DNA from: Acanthochlamys bracteata
Lineage: Eukaryota; Streptophyta; Magnoliopsida; Pandanales; Velloziaceae
Assembly: GCA_019914995.1 (NCBI GenBank)
Contig: CM034126.1
Span: 7,383,001 to 7,447,000, forward strand
DNA length: 64,000 nt
Direction: 5' to 3'
A model generated the notes under the pieces. It was not told the DNA's origin. It ran no database searches and saw only the letters and a list, made by a program, of their open reading frames with translations. Shown one piece after another: positions 32,250-46,800 of the stretch. The position numbers were made by a program, and so were the translations under genes. Numbering within the stretch: position 1 is the stretch's first letter; each line of letters begins with the position of its first letter.

Positions 32250-35150
32250 AAGACAACCAATATATATGTGAGTACATTGTGTTGAATATATAATTTTAAC
32301 TCAACTCACTAACGATTTTTTCATCCATTTATGAACATAAAGATCATAATAGATGCTAAGCAAACAAAATTTTAACTGAAATTACTCTTGCCCCATGAGC
32401 ATATGTATCAAATAATAAATTCGTTCTTTTACTTTATAGCCTTATCTACTAACACCGCCTTAAATGTGTGAAGAGTACCATCAATATGGTATTTTCTTCT
32501 AAACATCCACTTGTAACCAATAAGTTTCAAAGTATTGTTTGACATAATTGAATCTATTTCAATAATTATCGTGTCATTCCAAAAAGCAAAATCTTTTAAA
32601 GACATGGCTTCCTTATATTAAGTTCATTTTTAATTTGAAGAACAACATGAATTATTTTTATTAATATTTTTTGTACCCTTCTACCACAAAAAGAAATAAG
32701 TTCAGAAACAATCTCCTCGTGTCCTAAATCTTTTACTTTCAATCTCTTTTGCTTTTCTGAGGTTCATTAGTTTGTTTGTTCAATAAGGTTTGGTGACGTC
32801 ACCAAAAGTGACCATCCACTAATAGAGTCTGGAATTGAGAATTATTCTTATTAGAGTTTGTGGTTTATTTTACAAACTAATGAAATTTCAACTAACTCCA
32901 CATTACTTGATTCTATTATCATATTATTAGACTTCAAACTCAAGAGTCTATATTTTGTGCTATTGAAGCATATCCTATAAAAATGCATCTTATTTTTTCG
33001 CACCCATCTTGATTCTTTTAGGATCTTACTCAGCTTCTCAAAATTTTGTAGGATTCTCTTTTTCATTGAATGACCTGATTTTGGACCGTAAAACCTTCAA
33101 GATGTCTTCTGACCATAGAATAAAAATCGGAAACTCCAAAATAATCTGAACTGAAACATATAGCATTTGCTGTTGATTGCATCGACGTGATGTCCAGTTA
33201 ATCTAGTGATATTGAGCACTACGACCAGCAAAATTCATAAAATTTTCTGTCTTTGATACCTGATGAAATCCGTGCTCTTTGTCTCCATTTACTCTCTATC
33301 ATGCCATCTTTCATATACAATTAAGAAATCTCCATTTGGTGCTGTGAGTAAAAAGATATGCTTGTGCAAACTTGGCATGTCATCTACGTTTCAACACTTA
33401 GCCAATCTTCCAGCTCCATATTTGCTGTTCAAATCCAATGTAGACTTGTTCTAAGCCTAGCAATGATTTTAAAATATGCGTTATCATAAATATACTTGGG
33501 ATTTCGAACAAATTCTATATAGAATATGACATGCAGCAAGAAGAGCTTTACACCGTTTTAAAATGACAATTTGGTATTTAACAGCATAGAATTAACCATT
33601 CTAAACTATTTGGTTTTTTCGTTTTACTAATGATTTTGTTTAGGCCTAGAGGTTCTGAAAATTGATATATTATTTCATATAGTTCACAAAAACATAATCA
33701 TCTGAAAAAATATTCACCACATCTATCACTTTTAAAACCTTGACTTTTTCTTTCTAATTGGTTTTAAACCTCAACTTCGTAAGTTTGAAAGCATGAAAAG
33801 TTTAATCTTTATGCATCAGCAAATAGACATATATAAATATAGAACAATTATCTATGAATAAAATAATATATCTATTATCACCTCTAATTAACATACCATT
33901 AAGTTCAGAAATATCTATATGCACATGATCTAATAATTAGAAATTTCTTTCCACATTCTGAAAATGTTTTTCTATAATTTAGATTCACAGATCTCATTTT
34001 TTTCTAAAATTGTTAACAAAACATGAAATCTAAACACATTAATCATTCTTTTCATATTCTATTCCCAAAATGTGCTAATTACCATACCGTAGAAAAGTAG
34101 AAGCTATCATATAACTAGAATAAACACTTTTTTTCTTATTATCAACAGCACATAGTTTGATAATTCCATCACAACAATAGCTAAAAAGATCATTTCAGGA
34201 CAAAATTAAGTTTTTCAATTCGTATAGTACCTAGTTATTACCATACCTAGACTTCACAAATGATCCTCACTAGTTAATTCCTATTCATGTCAATGTGAAG
34301 TATATTGATTAAGATAACTTTATTTCTACAAAAGAATTTCTACATTTCTTTGCCAACCACTTTAGAGCAAACTTCATTAACATCCTCCTTTCTTTTAGCT
34401 ATTCTAGCAATTCTTGAATTTTCTTCGACCTTTTTAGGAGCTAGCATTTTTTCCATGTGTGAGACACTTTTATTGGAATGATCGAGGGCTTATCGACAAT
34501 ATTTGTTTTAGAAACACTGACAGAGTCATCAACATTCTTCTTAACTTTTTTTTCAATTCGAAGATATTTTTGAATTGTTCCAAAGAGAAATCTTTGGAAC
34601 TGCGAATAATCTTTTTTCTGTAACCTTTTCAACTTGGTGGTAATTTTCTAATTATAAAAAAGCACCTATTTGAAAGGCCTTAGAAAGTCTAATTTTCACA
34701 GCCCTCAATTTTTTAACAATAACTTAATTTATGCACTTGACTCAAAATAGATATGTCATCAAAAGTCAAAATTTTTTGAAATTAAAATTTTTCTTTAGAC
34801 CTTCTTACTATATCTTGTATTTAAATTCTACAACATTCTAAAATTTTCTTACAGAAATAGTATCTATGTAACTATCATAGAAACAATCAAACAGTGATTA
34901 GAAAATGATCATTACACATGAGTTCATGTTCATTTCGCTTAAGTCTTGTATCCATTATTGCATCATAATTTTGATTAATAGATTTTAGAATTAGTTTCAG
35001 ATTTGGATCAAGCACATGAAAAATCTTCAATGCATTTAGGAAGAAGCATATTTTATTCTTCCAATTAGTGAAATTTGTTTCATCAAAACGATCATGACAA
35101 ACAAGATCTTGATTCATTAATGTGATGGTGGCACCAGAAGTTTCGGTTTC
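32250..35150 (-). mobile_element. Ty1/copia remnant (gag, integrase, RT start)
   Basis: Read leftward: gag near 34.89-35.12 kb (DETNFTNWKNKICFFLNALK), integrase near 33.6-33.9 kb (LDHVHIDISELNG), and the beginning of reverse transcriptase near 32.3-32.55 kb (LKLIGYKWMFRRKYHIDGTL). These are in copia order. An LTR-like segment at 33.10-33.52 kb interrupts it. The later part of the polymerase is absent. It is an old fossil with many breaks. Confidence 0.75.
33100..33520 (-). repeat. Copia LTR-like segment, shared with 54.46-54.90 kb
   Basis: About 420 bp clearly similar to 54.46-54.90 kb in the same orientation (CAGTTAATCTAGTGA, CTCCATA, and TTCAAATCCAATGTAGAC segments). Minus-strand reading near 33.5 kb gives the ATTTATGATAACG...ATCATTGCTAGG start region typical of copia LTRs. 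It seems inserted in the copia coding remnant around it. Confidence 0.65.
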
Positions 35151-35759
35151 AACTAAATTAACGCCTTAAGATTGTTGAAGAGTATATTGGAACAATTGAA
35201 GAATGGAAACTTGAAACATGTATATAATACGCTTTCTTTTAAAGCATTATTTGCAATCTTTTAGAGTTTGCTTTTGGGGATAAATCGCTTTCATGATATG
35301 ACGAAACTTCTCTAACTCGAGTTTTTGCATAGAGCAACAGCGAAAAAAATTTCTTGGATCTCAAATAAAATTCTGGTTATTATAATGGCTCAACAATTTT
35401 TCAAAGCACAACTTCATACATATAACTATATAACTGCTATACAAATAACTCCGCAATTCAAACCATCGTTTCAAATCACTTCTTTCAAAAAATAATCACC
35501 CACTCAAACCACTATTTTCTATATTTTTATATTGAAAATTCCAATAATATTCACTCCAAGTTTGCCTTGAAATTTACTGATAACCAGCCCTCAGTTTTAC
35601 AAGCAACCTACATACTCACAAGTATGTGAACAAAAGCTTTCTCTGGATTTCTCGTCCATAAAGATGTACATAACGCCCCACGTTTTTCCAATCAGGTTCA
35701 AGTTCTAGACTTGCTACTTCTAGAATCTATTCTACAACTCTTGTCCATCAAATAATACC
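35151..35759. other. Unclassified AT-rich stretch
   Basis: No protein similarity was seen. By position this could be leader or LTR of the minus-strand copia remnant, since it lies just upstream of its gag. No second copy was found to support that. Confidence 0.4.
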
Positions 35760-36330
35760 TCTGGATCATGTCTGGATCATTTGGCTTGCCAAACTCCCAA
35801 GCGACCTTCCAAGCTATAATGAACATGTTCTTCATCCATTCATTCATCATTTTGTTCTTGTTTCTTAGATGGCATCTAATCTATAGTTGGGTTTGGCAAA
35901 AGTTTTGAAGCGATTGCACTCCAAGTACCAATTCGGTCCAGTAGCATTGAGTACTTGGGAGACACTTTCTCTCAAGAGGGGTTGCTGCCGATTCCTCTAT
36001 AATCCAAGCTTTGCTGAATTTCCTAGATTGACACTAGTGAGGTCTTGTTCCAATTGTTTTAGAAGTTGTTCTACTACGAATATTGGCCATATTAGCCTCA
36101 AATATTTATTTGAGCAACAAAATTACCTAGAGCAAATAAAGTTTTGCTAAATGAAAGATCCATTGAACCTTTCCGCTTCTTCATGCTTCATAATTAGTAA
36201 GATCCTTGCACATTTTCGAGAGGTGCCCTAAAGTACTCCAATATGGTGAAAGCTCAGTATGCTCTATATCCTCCAACAAATAAATGTACTCCATCCAAGA
36301 ATTATACTGACACTACTTCTCATATGTGCT
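35760..36330 (+). mobile_element. Ty3/gypsy reverse transcriptase scrap
   Basis: Plus-strand pieces resemble the conserved gypsy RT region. GSFGLPNSQATFQAIMNMFF at about 35.78-35.84 kb corresponds to the MPFGLTNAPATFQALMN motif. A downstream stretch recalls the FLGH-type words after the catalytic site. It is too decayed to place in a clade. It is a broken fossil. Confidence 0.6.
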
Positions 36331-36718
36331 CCTTGTTGGCACCAAATAAATGAGGTAAAGGGTCTAGGTATCATGATGGAAACATGGGCTTGTAAGAGAA
36401 ACTTAGTTGTGAGTTAGATTGATCATATTCTTAACGAGATAAACACGATGATTGCATCGGGAATCAGGATCAAGGGTGGACAAGATGAACATGCTGCTAA
36501 AAGGCTCACGCACTCTGCATCTAAAAATCTTTTCTCGATACTATGAACTTCCGAATACTAGCAGGTAAACCTCTAAACTATAAATTATTTCACGGCTCAA
36601 TTGATTGGCTTCTGATAGCAGGCGTTTAATGTTGAACTATCGCTTTTGGGATAAGTTACCAAAGTTAGATGTGAGTTGGGTTGGTCAACTCTACGTGACC
36701 ACAACCTTGAGCACAAAA
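36331..36718. other. Intergenic, no gene seen
   Basis: No recognisable coding sequence or element ends. It may be further decayed retrotransposon sequence. Confidence 0.4.
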
Positions 36719-36952
36719 GGTGTGTTTATCTTAAAGTAAACTCACCTTTTTGAAAATAAATTTAAAAATTAACTTAAAATTAAAACAATTTAATAAAAAT
36801 AAATTATATATTAATTTTGTATTAATAGTAAGTTAAAAATTAAATTTTGAAAAAAAGAATTTTGATAAAAAAATTATTTTAAATTATTTGTTTGTTTTAT
36901 GTTAAAAGTGAGTTTGAGAAAAATAAAATTTAGGTGATAGATAAACACGTCC
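36719..36952. mobile_element. MITE with GTGTTTATCT terminal inverted repeats
   Basis: A 234-bp AT-rich element begins GGTGTGTTTATCTT and ends AGATAAACACGTCC, whose reverse complement is GGACGTGTTTATCT. The interior is A/T-rich with no coding capacity. Length and layout fit a plant MITE. The target duplication is unclear. Confidence 0.65.
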
Positions 36953-37871
36953 AAAGTTATTCTTCCAGGGGAGAGGAATGATACATTACCGGGTGCTACT
37001 AACTCGGCCCTAAATCACCCCATCAAGACCTGGCCACAATAGTCTTTGTTAACTCCATTCTTTTCTAGTACCAAGTGTTGCAGTAGGTATACGTGCATGA
37101 CTAGTAGTTGGACCTACAAGAACAATAATAGTAAGCTCCAATGCTTCCGGTTCCTAAGCAGCCAGGTCTCCTATATGTACGCCTTTCATGGCTAGAATGA
37201 AGCAGGAGAAATTGCTTGTTTTCTAGTTTTGTAAGTTCTTAGTTAATTCTTTGTATGCATTTGCGATATATAGACATTCAAATAACACATGGATAACATT
37301 CAAATAACCTTGAAAAACATATACGCACGTAGTAATTCTTTCAAAGCTCCTAACTGACGAACAATTGCTAACAAAACCACCTAGCACGACTCGAATTTAT
37401 AACCTTTATTGTTGCCCGCCCCATGCTACAACAAACACATACTGACTGGGACGCAAAGATAACGTTTGATGAATCTATTACAACCAGCAATACCACCGTA
37501 CACAAAATTTGAGAGAGCCTAATAAATGTTTCACCAATTCTGAAACAAGGTTTACCCTGAAAACTCGCCCTTTAAAATTTCTTTAATGCAAATACAAGCA
37601 CAATTTAAAATAATTATGAGGACAGGCATTCTTATGTAAAGATTACATACACCATTTGCTTTACAGTTGCTTTTGCAATGAACGACAATAAACATCCACC
37701 AAGCAGAAATTGTAAATAGACACGCACTTCTAGTAGATATCTTTGTGATATAAAATGCATCATGCTAGTAAGAAGACAGTTTAGGTTATAAAGCTCAGCA
37801 AGCCAGTAACAGGCTGCAACAAAATTGCAAACAAATGTATTATAGCATACACCAACACAAAAGGAACGTCC
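36953..37871. other. Intergenic and 3' flank of the DCN1-like gene
   Basis: No gene was recognised. The part from about 37.5 to 37.87 kb should include the 3' untranslated region of the leftward DCN1-like gene. Confidence 0.45.
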
Positions 37872-40800
37872 TTAATTCCCTCTACAAACAACTTCATTCT
37901 CGAACAAGTACTCCACAAATTCATCAATGAGATATGGCCAAGCGCCCTCAGAATCATAATTTGACAGTGATGGATCAATTGTCTGCACATAAAAAAGCAA
38001 CCACGCAACCTTAAAATAATATTATCTTTATCTAAAAAAGCACAACATTATTCTAACATGTGAGTTACATCCAAAATTTTAACAAAAGTGCACCACTTGT
38101 CCTTATATTTTATGGCCATTATTTCATATTTTGATCATGTATGATGGCTAATTAGGTCAAAGAAAATGACAATGAGTTATACAAAGATTGAAAATTTGGA
38201 AACTACTAACAACAACCTCGCTAATTCATTAAGTACACTTGATAATAAAAGAAAATACTGCAAATTATGCCAAAAACTGACCTTTATTGGAAGAAAACAA
38301 ATGCTAATACCTATTTGAAGGACCAATTTGTTAACTATCCAAACTTCACATTACAGGTAGCGAAGTTTTACCCGAAAGAAAGTGTACAATGAAAACCACA
38401 ATCCACATCTTCCACTAATAGCAAAATAACTGAGGAACAAGCATCTCTAGTTTTGTGAAGGAACTCAAGATCACAATCGGGGCCAATACATACAACCAGA
38501 CAACTGCAATGAAAGCATCTTTCAGCAGTTACTAGCAAAACAGAATCTAAGCAATGATATGCAGCAAACATGCACGAACCCTAGGTAGTAGACCTTAGGA
38601 TTAAGCAAAAGAGAAATCAACATATTATTAGTATACCTTAGCAAATTCAAGCAGCTGAGACCAAGTATCTCTTGAGATGGCTTTGTTGTGCCTCAGCTAT
38701 ATACAAGAAAGCCAAAATGACCATGTTTAGCAAATAACAATAAACATATCAAAAAGTTGTTGAGCGTGCAGTCTGTAAAAATTGATATTCGAGCACTGTA
38801 AAATAACTTTGTAGATGAACAGCTGAAATTCTATGAAACAGCTCTAACAAATCAGCAAATTAAACATTTCATTAAGCAACAGTTGATAGTGATATCATTT
38901 GTAGAGATAAAGAAAAACTACTACCTGCAGGAATTGGCACCAGCTGTCAACTAAAGGCCACTTCTTCTCAGAAAACAGCAACTGCCACATACCAATCGCT
39001 GTATCCAGTGCCAAAGACTTTTGGCCCTGCAGCAGAACTTAATTACTACTAGTAATATTTTGTAAAAAGGAGGTACTAGGTAATGACACTATCTAGTTCA
39101 TACTTCACATGAACTAATGAAGTAGATTACACTATTTTGCTATTATGCTTAAACAGAGGACATTAATCAGTCTTCACCAGTTGATTATAAGGGCGATAAC
39201 TGCATTTTATGGTACGTAAACAATAAGAGTCATTTCCAAGTTAAGAATGGTACAGAAAATACTAAAGAAGCATACATATATACTAGAGTTATAATCAATA
39301 CCAACAAATCCATTATACTAAAGAAGCATACATTTAGTCCCTTAGTACAATCAACTAAGGGAACTCTAAGAGCTAAGTGATAGAACGTTCAAATTAAAGT
39401 AACAAAAAACTGGGAGAAACAGTGACAAAAGAAGACCATGGTTGATAACTCGAGTAGCCAACAACACAGAATGGCTCAACCAATTAGAGACCCACTTAGT
39501 TCAGGTTTCAGGTATGGCAGGTGAGCACAAAAGAGATGAGTGAAGAAAATTAAATGAAATAAAAAACGTGTAAAAAAAGAGTTTTTACCTTAACATCAAA
39601 CAAATCAACAAATCAAGGCATACGTGGAAATCATTCACAAATTTCATGTAATATTACAAGTCATAACTACAGTAGACAGTATCACCAAACAATATCATCT
39701 AAACTAAAACCAGTCAACAGAACCATATCAAAACAAATTTTCAAACATCACAAAGTTGATTAAACAATACGTTCTAATGAACCATTTCCATTAACATAAT
39801 TCGATCACCCAACTATGAAAATTGCAAATTGTTCTTGCAGACAAAACTTATCGTTGCCCAGCTACCTATAAGGAAGAGATTATTAGCTTCATTTATACAT
39901 GATCACAATGGCCTTATTCAGATTCTTAAAATAGTCATTACACTTGGCCACCAACTGAGACAATTGTGTGGAAATAGGTTTCAAACTTTGTCAAAGTAAT
40001 TGTCTAGAGGTTAACCCTAAAGCATGAGACAAATAAATTTGATAATCTAGATTGACCAGCTAACCATGACAAAGAAATTTTTTATGCATGTAATGTGCAC
40101 AAGGGAACTCCAGATATTATTGGAAAATTGGGAAAACTTTGGAATTAATGGAACTGTCTAAGAGGAATAACTAGTTTGCACATTTTAAAAGAGACTTGTC
40201 CACAAAGCCTGTGTTTCTGACGATCAACTTCAAAACTTAGGAGTCGGCCTTATCATCACAAGATTCGCGAGTTTTATATAAAATATCGAATAATTTACGA
40301 AATATTCCAGAATTTTCCCTAATTATTTGCAAACTGTATGAATAATTCCCCAAATTACTCCAGATTTTTTATTTTAGTTCTGATAATTCATTAAAATATT
40401 TTAAATTAAAATACAAAAAGTAAAACATAAAATTCTAAACAATTTCCGAACTCTACAAATTTTATTTGTATTATGAACTATTTGAATTTGTTGAATTATT
40501 TCGATTTTCAAATTGGTTCAAGTCAACTCCTACCAAATACAAAATTTTAAGTAATCGAGTTAAGGCCCGATCATCTAGGACGTAGGACCTAATGAAGTTG
40601 TCATTTGTAGTAAATTCAAACTTCTCTAACCATGAAATTACTAGTCTAGAGAGAGTTTATGCAGAGTTATATTGCTACTTTTGTCCCCATTTGTACAATT
40701 TCTTCGTTGAGAAGGTTATCCTCTTTGTTGACTCAAACTCTCAGCTCATCTCTTCCTTACTCCTGTGATCTATCTCCGTCTTTCTCTAGTTGTAGTAGCA

Positions 40801-43800
40801 GTATCAGTCCTCATATCCAATCCCACACTTACATCTAAAGGCGTAAGTATATCTATCAAGATCCAGGGGGGAGGTGATACTCAAAAACATTGGCCTCAAC
40901 TTTTGCTAGAATTGAGCTTAAGCATTTTTTCTCTAATTTGGATAGTTTGGTACATGCTGATTCCTCACAGAAAAACAACATTAATAATGCTGACAATATG
41001 AGTTTTAGGAAAAATCCTTTCGAGTCTGTAGACTTGTATTTGGAGTGCTGCTATGATTACCTAAAGGTTTTATCACCAGGAAAAATGCTATAGTCTTGTC
41101 AAAAACCATGCTTAAACTAGCAAACTCAAACAAATCCACAATAAACACCATTATCAACCTCCTTCCTATGAAGTTTATATACTCCTTAAATCGAAAGTGT
41201 ACTAGGGTTAACTATCGGTGAAGTTGAACTTCCTCCTAAACTCTCCTAGCGACTAACGTAAAGGAGTAATTTAACTCAATATACCTGCAAAAAAATGGAG
41301 CATTAATATTTTCTAATACAAAGAACATACGAACAACGAAGCCCTCCAAAGAGGACTCAGTAAAATAAATTTCCCAAGCATATCTATTGGATTCAAAGAA
41401 GAAGAAGAAGAAACGTAGAATTTCCAAGTATACATCTTGCAAAAGGAAGAAGAGAAGGATGTCCTAGCGCTTCAATGCTCTACAGTTTACATAATAATAG
41501 TCCAGCAAGATTGTCAAAGCAGTGTTGAACCAGAGAACTCAAAACAAATCACAAACATTGCAATGAAGACGATCATTTCCAATTTAAGCATTACTTAGTT
41601 AAAAGTTCAAACAGATTATAAGTTATAGGTGTACCTTCTCCCTGGCCCAAGTAAATGCAAAATTGTATATCTCCCGAAATTTATCTGGTTGGTTACATAA
41701 GATATCATCAGTGATACAGTAAATTGTATCATGCCAAAAAAGGTTAGTCAATGCAGTGTAGGCATGTCAAAAAAGTCAAATAAATAAATAAAGCAAGACC
41801 GAGTCTTACAACTAATTTCTAACTATTTTTTCCTTGAGGTACGCAAATTCTAACCAAAACTATATCAACTTTAAATGTAGCAGTAAGTAACAGACTATAT
41901 GATACTCACGGTCATCTTTGAGCTCAGAGCGCATAGAAGGTATTTTTTCACGCATTTTTTCAATTGAATCCACCCTGCAGCAATATTTTGAGGTATTAGC
42001 AAAAGGTTAAAGGTAAAACAGGGGTCTGAAAGCTAGAATTGAAAGACAAAATTCACACCCAAGTGACTGCAGCCCAGTAACAAACTCCTGTTTTGTGAAC
42101 TCACACATCGTAGCAGCCTTCATATACCATGATAGAACCAACTGCCACAAGAAGAGCTATCACAAGAAGGCAAAACAAATATTTACAAAATCTTTCTGTT
42201 CCAGATACGAATAAGCCGTTGGCCATGAAGATATCAAGAGGGACCGACCTACAGGACACTTCACTCAAAGTACGGACATGTTAATATAGTTCTTATATGA
42301 CACACGAGCATGAGTGCTATACATGTTTAGAAAAGGGTATGAATGCTACTTCAAAACTCTACTTCAGCTTTTGAACTTTTAAACATGAAATTAATCCTTA
42401 AATGGATAGGATGACAGACGGGAAAGGTTCTTAAATACCAAACAAGTATACGTAATAACAGACGAGATAAAAACATTAAGCCAAAATAACCAGGTTGAAG
42501 GCGGATCATAATTCTTATGCACCCATAAACTACACTATTATACTCATTCAAGAGGTTAAGAATCTTAAGTGTGTTATACCATGACAATATCTTGAGGATC
42601 CACCTGCAAATAGAAATTAAAAAAGGAATTTATCAGTCAATAACAAACTTTTAAAGAGAAAATGATGCATATTTCAGAGGCAAATACATTGTGCCAGTAA
42701 CAATAGTTCAAGTGAACATGCATCAAACACATGATGCCTATGCCATCAGCTTAAATTACCACCTGTTTCATACCCACAAACCAACAAAGCAGAATAAAAC
42801 AGTTCCAGAATACATAATCAAACAAGCATTCAAATCCTCATCATCAATTAAGCTTTTTAAAATCAACAATGTAAAGAAGAAAATTATATACCTGCAGATC
42901 ATTGCAAAGAAGTGAGATACCATCAACCAAGATCATGTCAGAGTAAGGATCTGGTAAATTAGACGATTCAGTATCAAATGTTCATGTTAGTAGGTAAAAG
43001 GATATTGCAACAATTGAGAAGACAGTAAAAACAATGACAAGATGACGAGAAAGCAATAAGCAACCATCAGAAGGAAATAAATGACAAGCACAGTTGCAAC
43101 TTCTAAACACTTCAAGACATCTACCATATATCACAAAGTTCAAAGTTATTCAAATGCCGCCTCCTTCTTTGTCTAGTAATAGAGCCCTATTTCCTCAGTA
43201 CACAAGTCCACTATCGGAGAAAAAAATGACATACAGATGATAACTCCTAAGTTACTCTTTTGGCACATTTTCATTATGTAAAAGGACCAACAATAGCAAG
43301 CTATTGAAGATATAACTGGGTGGCAATGGATGATGATTTTAAGAGAGGAGACTGCAGGTGGATCTTTGTTGCATTGAATGCTATTCTAGTTGCTTGGTAG
43401 CTTACATGCGGCAACAGAAAATTATATTGATGTGTCAGATGGGTTTCAAGATGCAATCCCATAAATTAAGAAGCATACTGCTTTTTGAGGAAAATTACAT
43501 TGACTAAATAATATGTTTCAACCTAGCAAGTGATTTGACCTAACGACAACCAAAACAAAGCAGCATGGACTGTCATACAGAGGCTGAAGAAAGATCTTAA
43601 GTTCAGCAACAAAGATGAATACAAAGTACATTGTCAAGAATCGAATTCCTCTATCCCACTATCGTCTCCCGTCATCTATTCCAAACTCATGATTTCATAT
43701 TTTAATGTCTTAAACCTAAACTCCAATCTGTTAGATGTCATTTACAGTATAAAATAACCGTCCATTTCAAATTTTTTTTTGTTTGGATATGTTTTGGACC

Positions 43801-46800
43801 TTCTCATAAGATCAACAAAAGTGTATGAACATGCAAAATTTGCGATATGCAATATCAAAACATATCCAAATGACGTAAAATTTGAAAATATATTGTACGT
43901 TTTAGATTAGTACTTAATAGTTTGGATTTTGAATTGACATAAGAATATAAAATCACGAGTACGGGACATGACTGTGGAATAGAGGATTTGGATTCAAATG
44001 CCAAGGCCTTAGAGATACACAACAAACAGCAATAATGAGTCATAAGGGTTTGCTGAAGTTAGCTGCTATATTACCATTATCATCAAAGCTATTCAGCACA
44101 ATGCGACAGCAATGGTCAGTGTGGAGCAGAGCTACTTTTAGAAGTAACCATAAAAGGCTAATTAGTAGGAGTTTTATTCCATAGTCATGTCTCAACCACA
44201 ATATACCATGAAGCCTTCATTCAACTAGGAGAAATCTATACACAGCTCCTTCATTGTCATGCTCTAAAGTTCCACATCAAGCTCTGCTTGCCCCACCACT
44301 TAGTCCACCATTCATCGTTTAATAACCATCTCAAAAGGTGTGTCTCATCTCAACCCAGCTGTAGATTCAGGTGGACCACCGACACTCGTAGTATAACATA
44401 GACATCCCCTACAAATTGTCAATAACAAGAACTCGTTTTGGCATCCCCACACCCTCCCTCAACCCCACACAAAAAAAAAAGTATCCCTCATTTATCCTCA
44501 ATTAGTGAAATGCCAACTTATTCTCAGATTAACCCATATGTAGTCTTATCCATTGCCGTGAGCCCACATATGTGACATAAATACTAATTTTGGCTTAACT
44601 CATCTTTTACATGCACTATAATTCACTGACCAACACTCCTAGTCCATAGCATGACTTAATGAAGAGCTATAAATTTCGATGGTGTTTCAATTGTATAAGA
44701 GATGCTAGATACTTATTCAAAAATTGCTGTCGAAGTCTTATGAATGATATTACAAATCCAACAATGCTTACATTAAAAGTACGGCCACATCATATTAGTC
44801 CAATCCTATTTATCTCCTTACCTTCTATTCTTACGATTGCTACACTGGTATACCTCTATCGACTAAATGTACATCTACATCCACCACCAAAAACAGCTTT
44901 AATGTCTCTGACTCCAGATTTTATATCCAAAACTCTATCTTCCCATCCACTGCTTCAATTGTTAAATCCATCAAATAAAGTTATCAATAAAGTTGTCATT
45001 AATTCCTGGACCAACAGGAAGAAGGCCATGAGAACAAAAACAAAGATACTTTATATATTGCCCTCTGCCAGTTTCACTTAAAGGAAGGCAGAAATAGTGG
45101 AAAAACACGGAGATGGCTGGGGAAAAAAGATGCAGCTGCTTTAACAAGTGGCTTATGGTAACGTTCTCAAAACTAAAACAGAAAGCACTTTGAAAAAAAG
45201 AACTAAGTCAGAATTGATTCACCACATGCTTAAACTGGCCATTATTGCTAAAAAATAATAGACAGCGGATAAATATTTTTAAACAGCCGCAATGCTAAAA
45301 TACTACACAGCTTTAAACCAATCTGTTTTCCCCTAGCTTTCCATATATTTCGAGTCATTGCTCAGTCCACTCTTAAAAACAGATGTTGTAGTAGAATTAA
45401 GGAAAGTGACATACAACAAACCATTGTTATTGGTGCAGAAGAGATCGAACTAACTCACAGAATGACATAAAACTAACGCGAATAAGTAAACTAATTACAT
45501 TAATTTCTTAAATCCGTAGAAATTGCATGGAGGTGAAATTAATTATCATTGGTCAAAACCGATACAACAAATGATCACAATGATCATAAACCTATAACTT
45601 ACATTGTAAATGACAGGGCACAAAAACTAAGATAACGACAAGAGAATATCTAATCTAAAAAACAAAATGCAACTTACCTTTGTATCTCTTGTAAAGTTCT
45701 TCAATATGTCTAGTTTCTGCTGCTGATCGCATTTGCAGCTGGTTGTAGTATATATCAAAAGCTGCATCCATATGCCAGTCACTGGCTTTAAGAGCTTGAA
45801 GAGCAACTTTCTCGCTGCACAGTACGAATCTAGAAATCAGGAAAAGAAAACGAGACACACTCTTATTTGAAACCAATAGCAAGTACAGGCAACTAGAAAT
45901 AACATCGTACTTATAAATAACAAAAAAAAGGCAAGCATGATTAATAAGTAACAGCTATGATACATTCAGCATAGCATTGCTGACTATCCAACTTGGGATA
46001 CTCCACAATATAGCTGAAGCATGTAAAGTAAACAAAGGATGCACCTCAAACAGCTTTGGAAATGATGTGTACTTCTATGCAATCTGCAACATGCACCATG
46101 CATAAAAGTAGAGGCAGAAAACATTGATCTTAAAATGATTCTTCTCGGCATTAGAGCATTAAATACTAGAGCATCCAATAGCAAGAGCCGGCATCAAGAA
46201 ATAACATTGTACTTATAACTAACAAAAAAAGCAAACATGATTAACAGGTAATAGCCTATGATACATACAGCATCATATTGCTTATTGTCCAACATGCTAT
46301 ACTCCAAAATATAACAGAAGCATGTAAATAAACAAACTATGTACCTCAAAAAGGTTTGGAAATGATTTGTACTTCTATGCCATTTAAGAAGCAACATGCA
46401 CATAACAGTAATGGCATAAAACATTGAGCATAAATGATTATTTGTTAACATTAGAGCATCTAATGCAAGCATACAAAGAAAATAATAAATAAATAAACAT
46501 TAAACAATCACACATGTCAAACAATTACACACTCAAGCAAGCAAATGAAGATATGTGGAAATCAGTTTGAAAAGCAACTTGTGATCTCATATATCATATA
46601 CAAGAAAGAATATGAAAGAATATTCAAGGTTATCTTCTCCGAACGCTGTATGTTAGTTAGGTCAATTTTATTGCAGAAGACACAGCAAGCATAGTAGTTT
46701 TCACAGTAAATGTTGGTCCCAAACTGATGAGGAAAATGAAAGTGATGAAGATGATGACATATTACATTTATTTGATAACAGAAACTGAATCAATCATGGT

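Noticed and set aside
44659-45081. 140-codon plus-strand frame in DCN1-like intron 3
   Set aside because: It has no recognisable domain, lies antisense inside an intron and has no promoter evidence.
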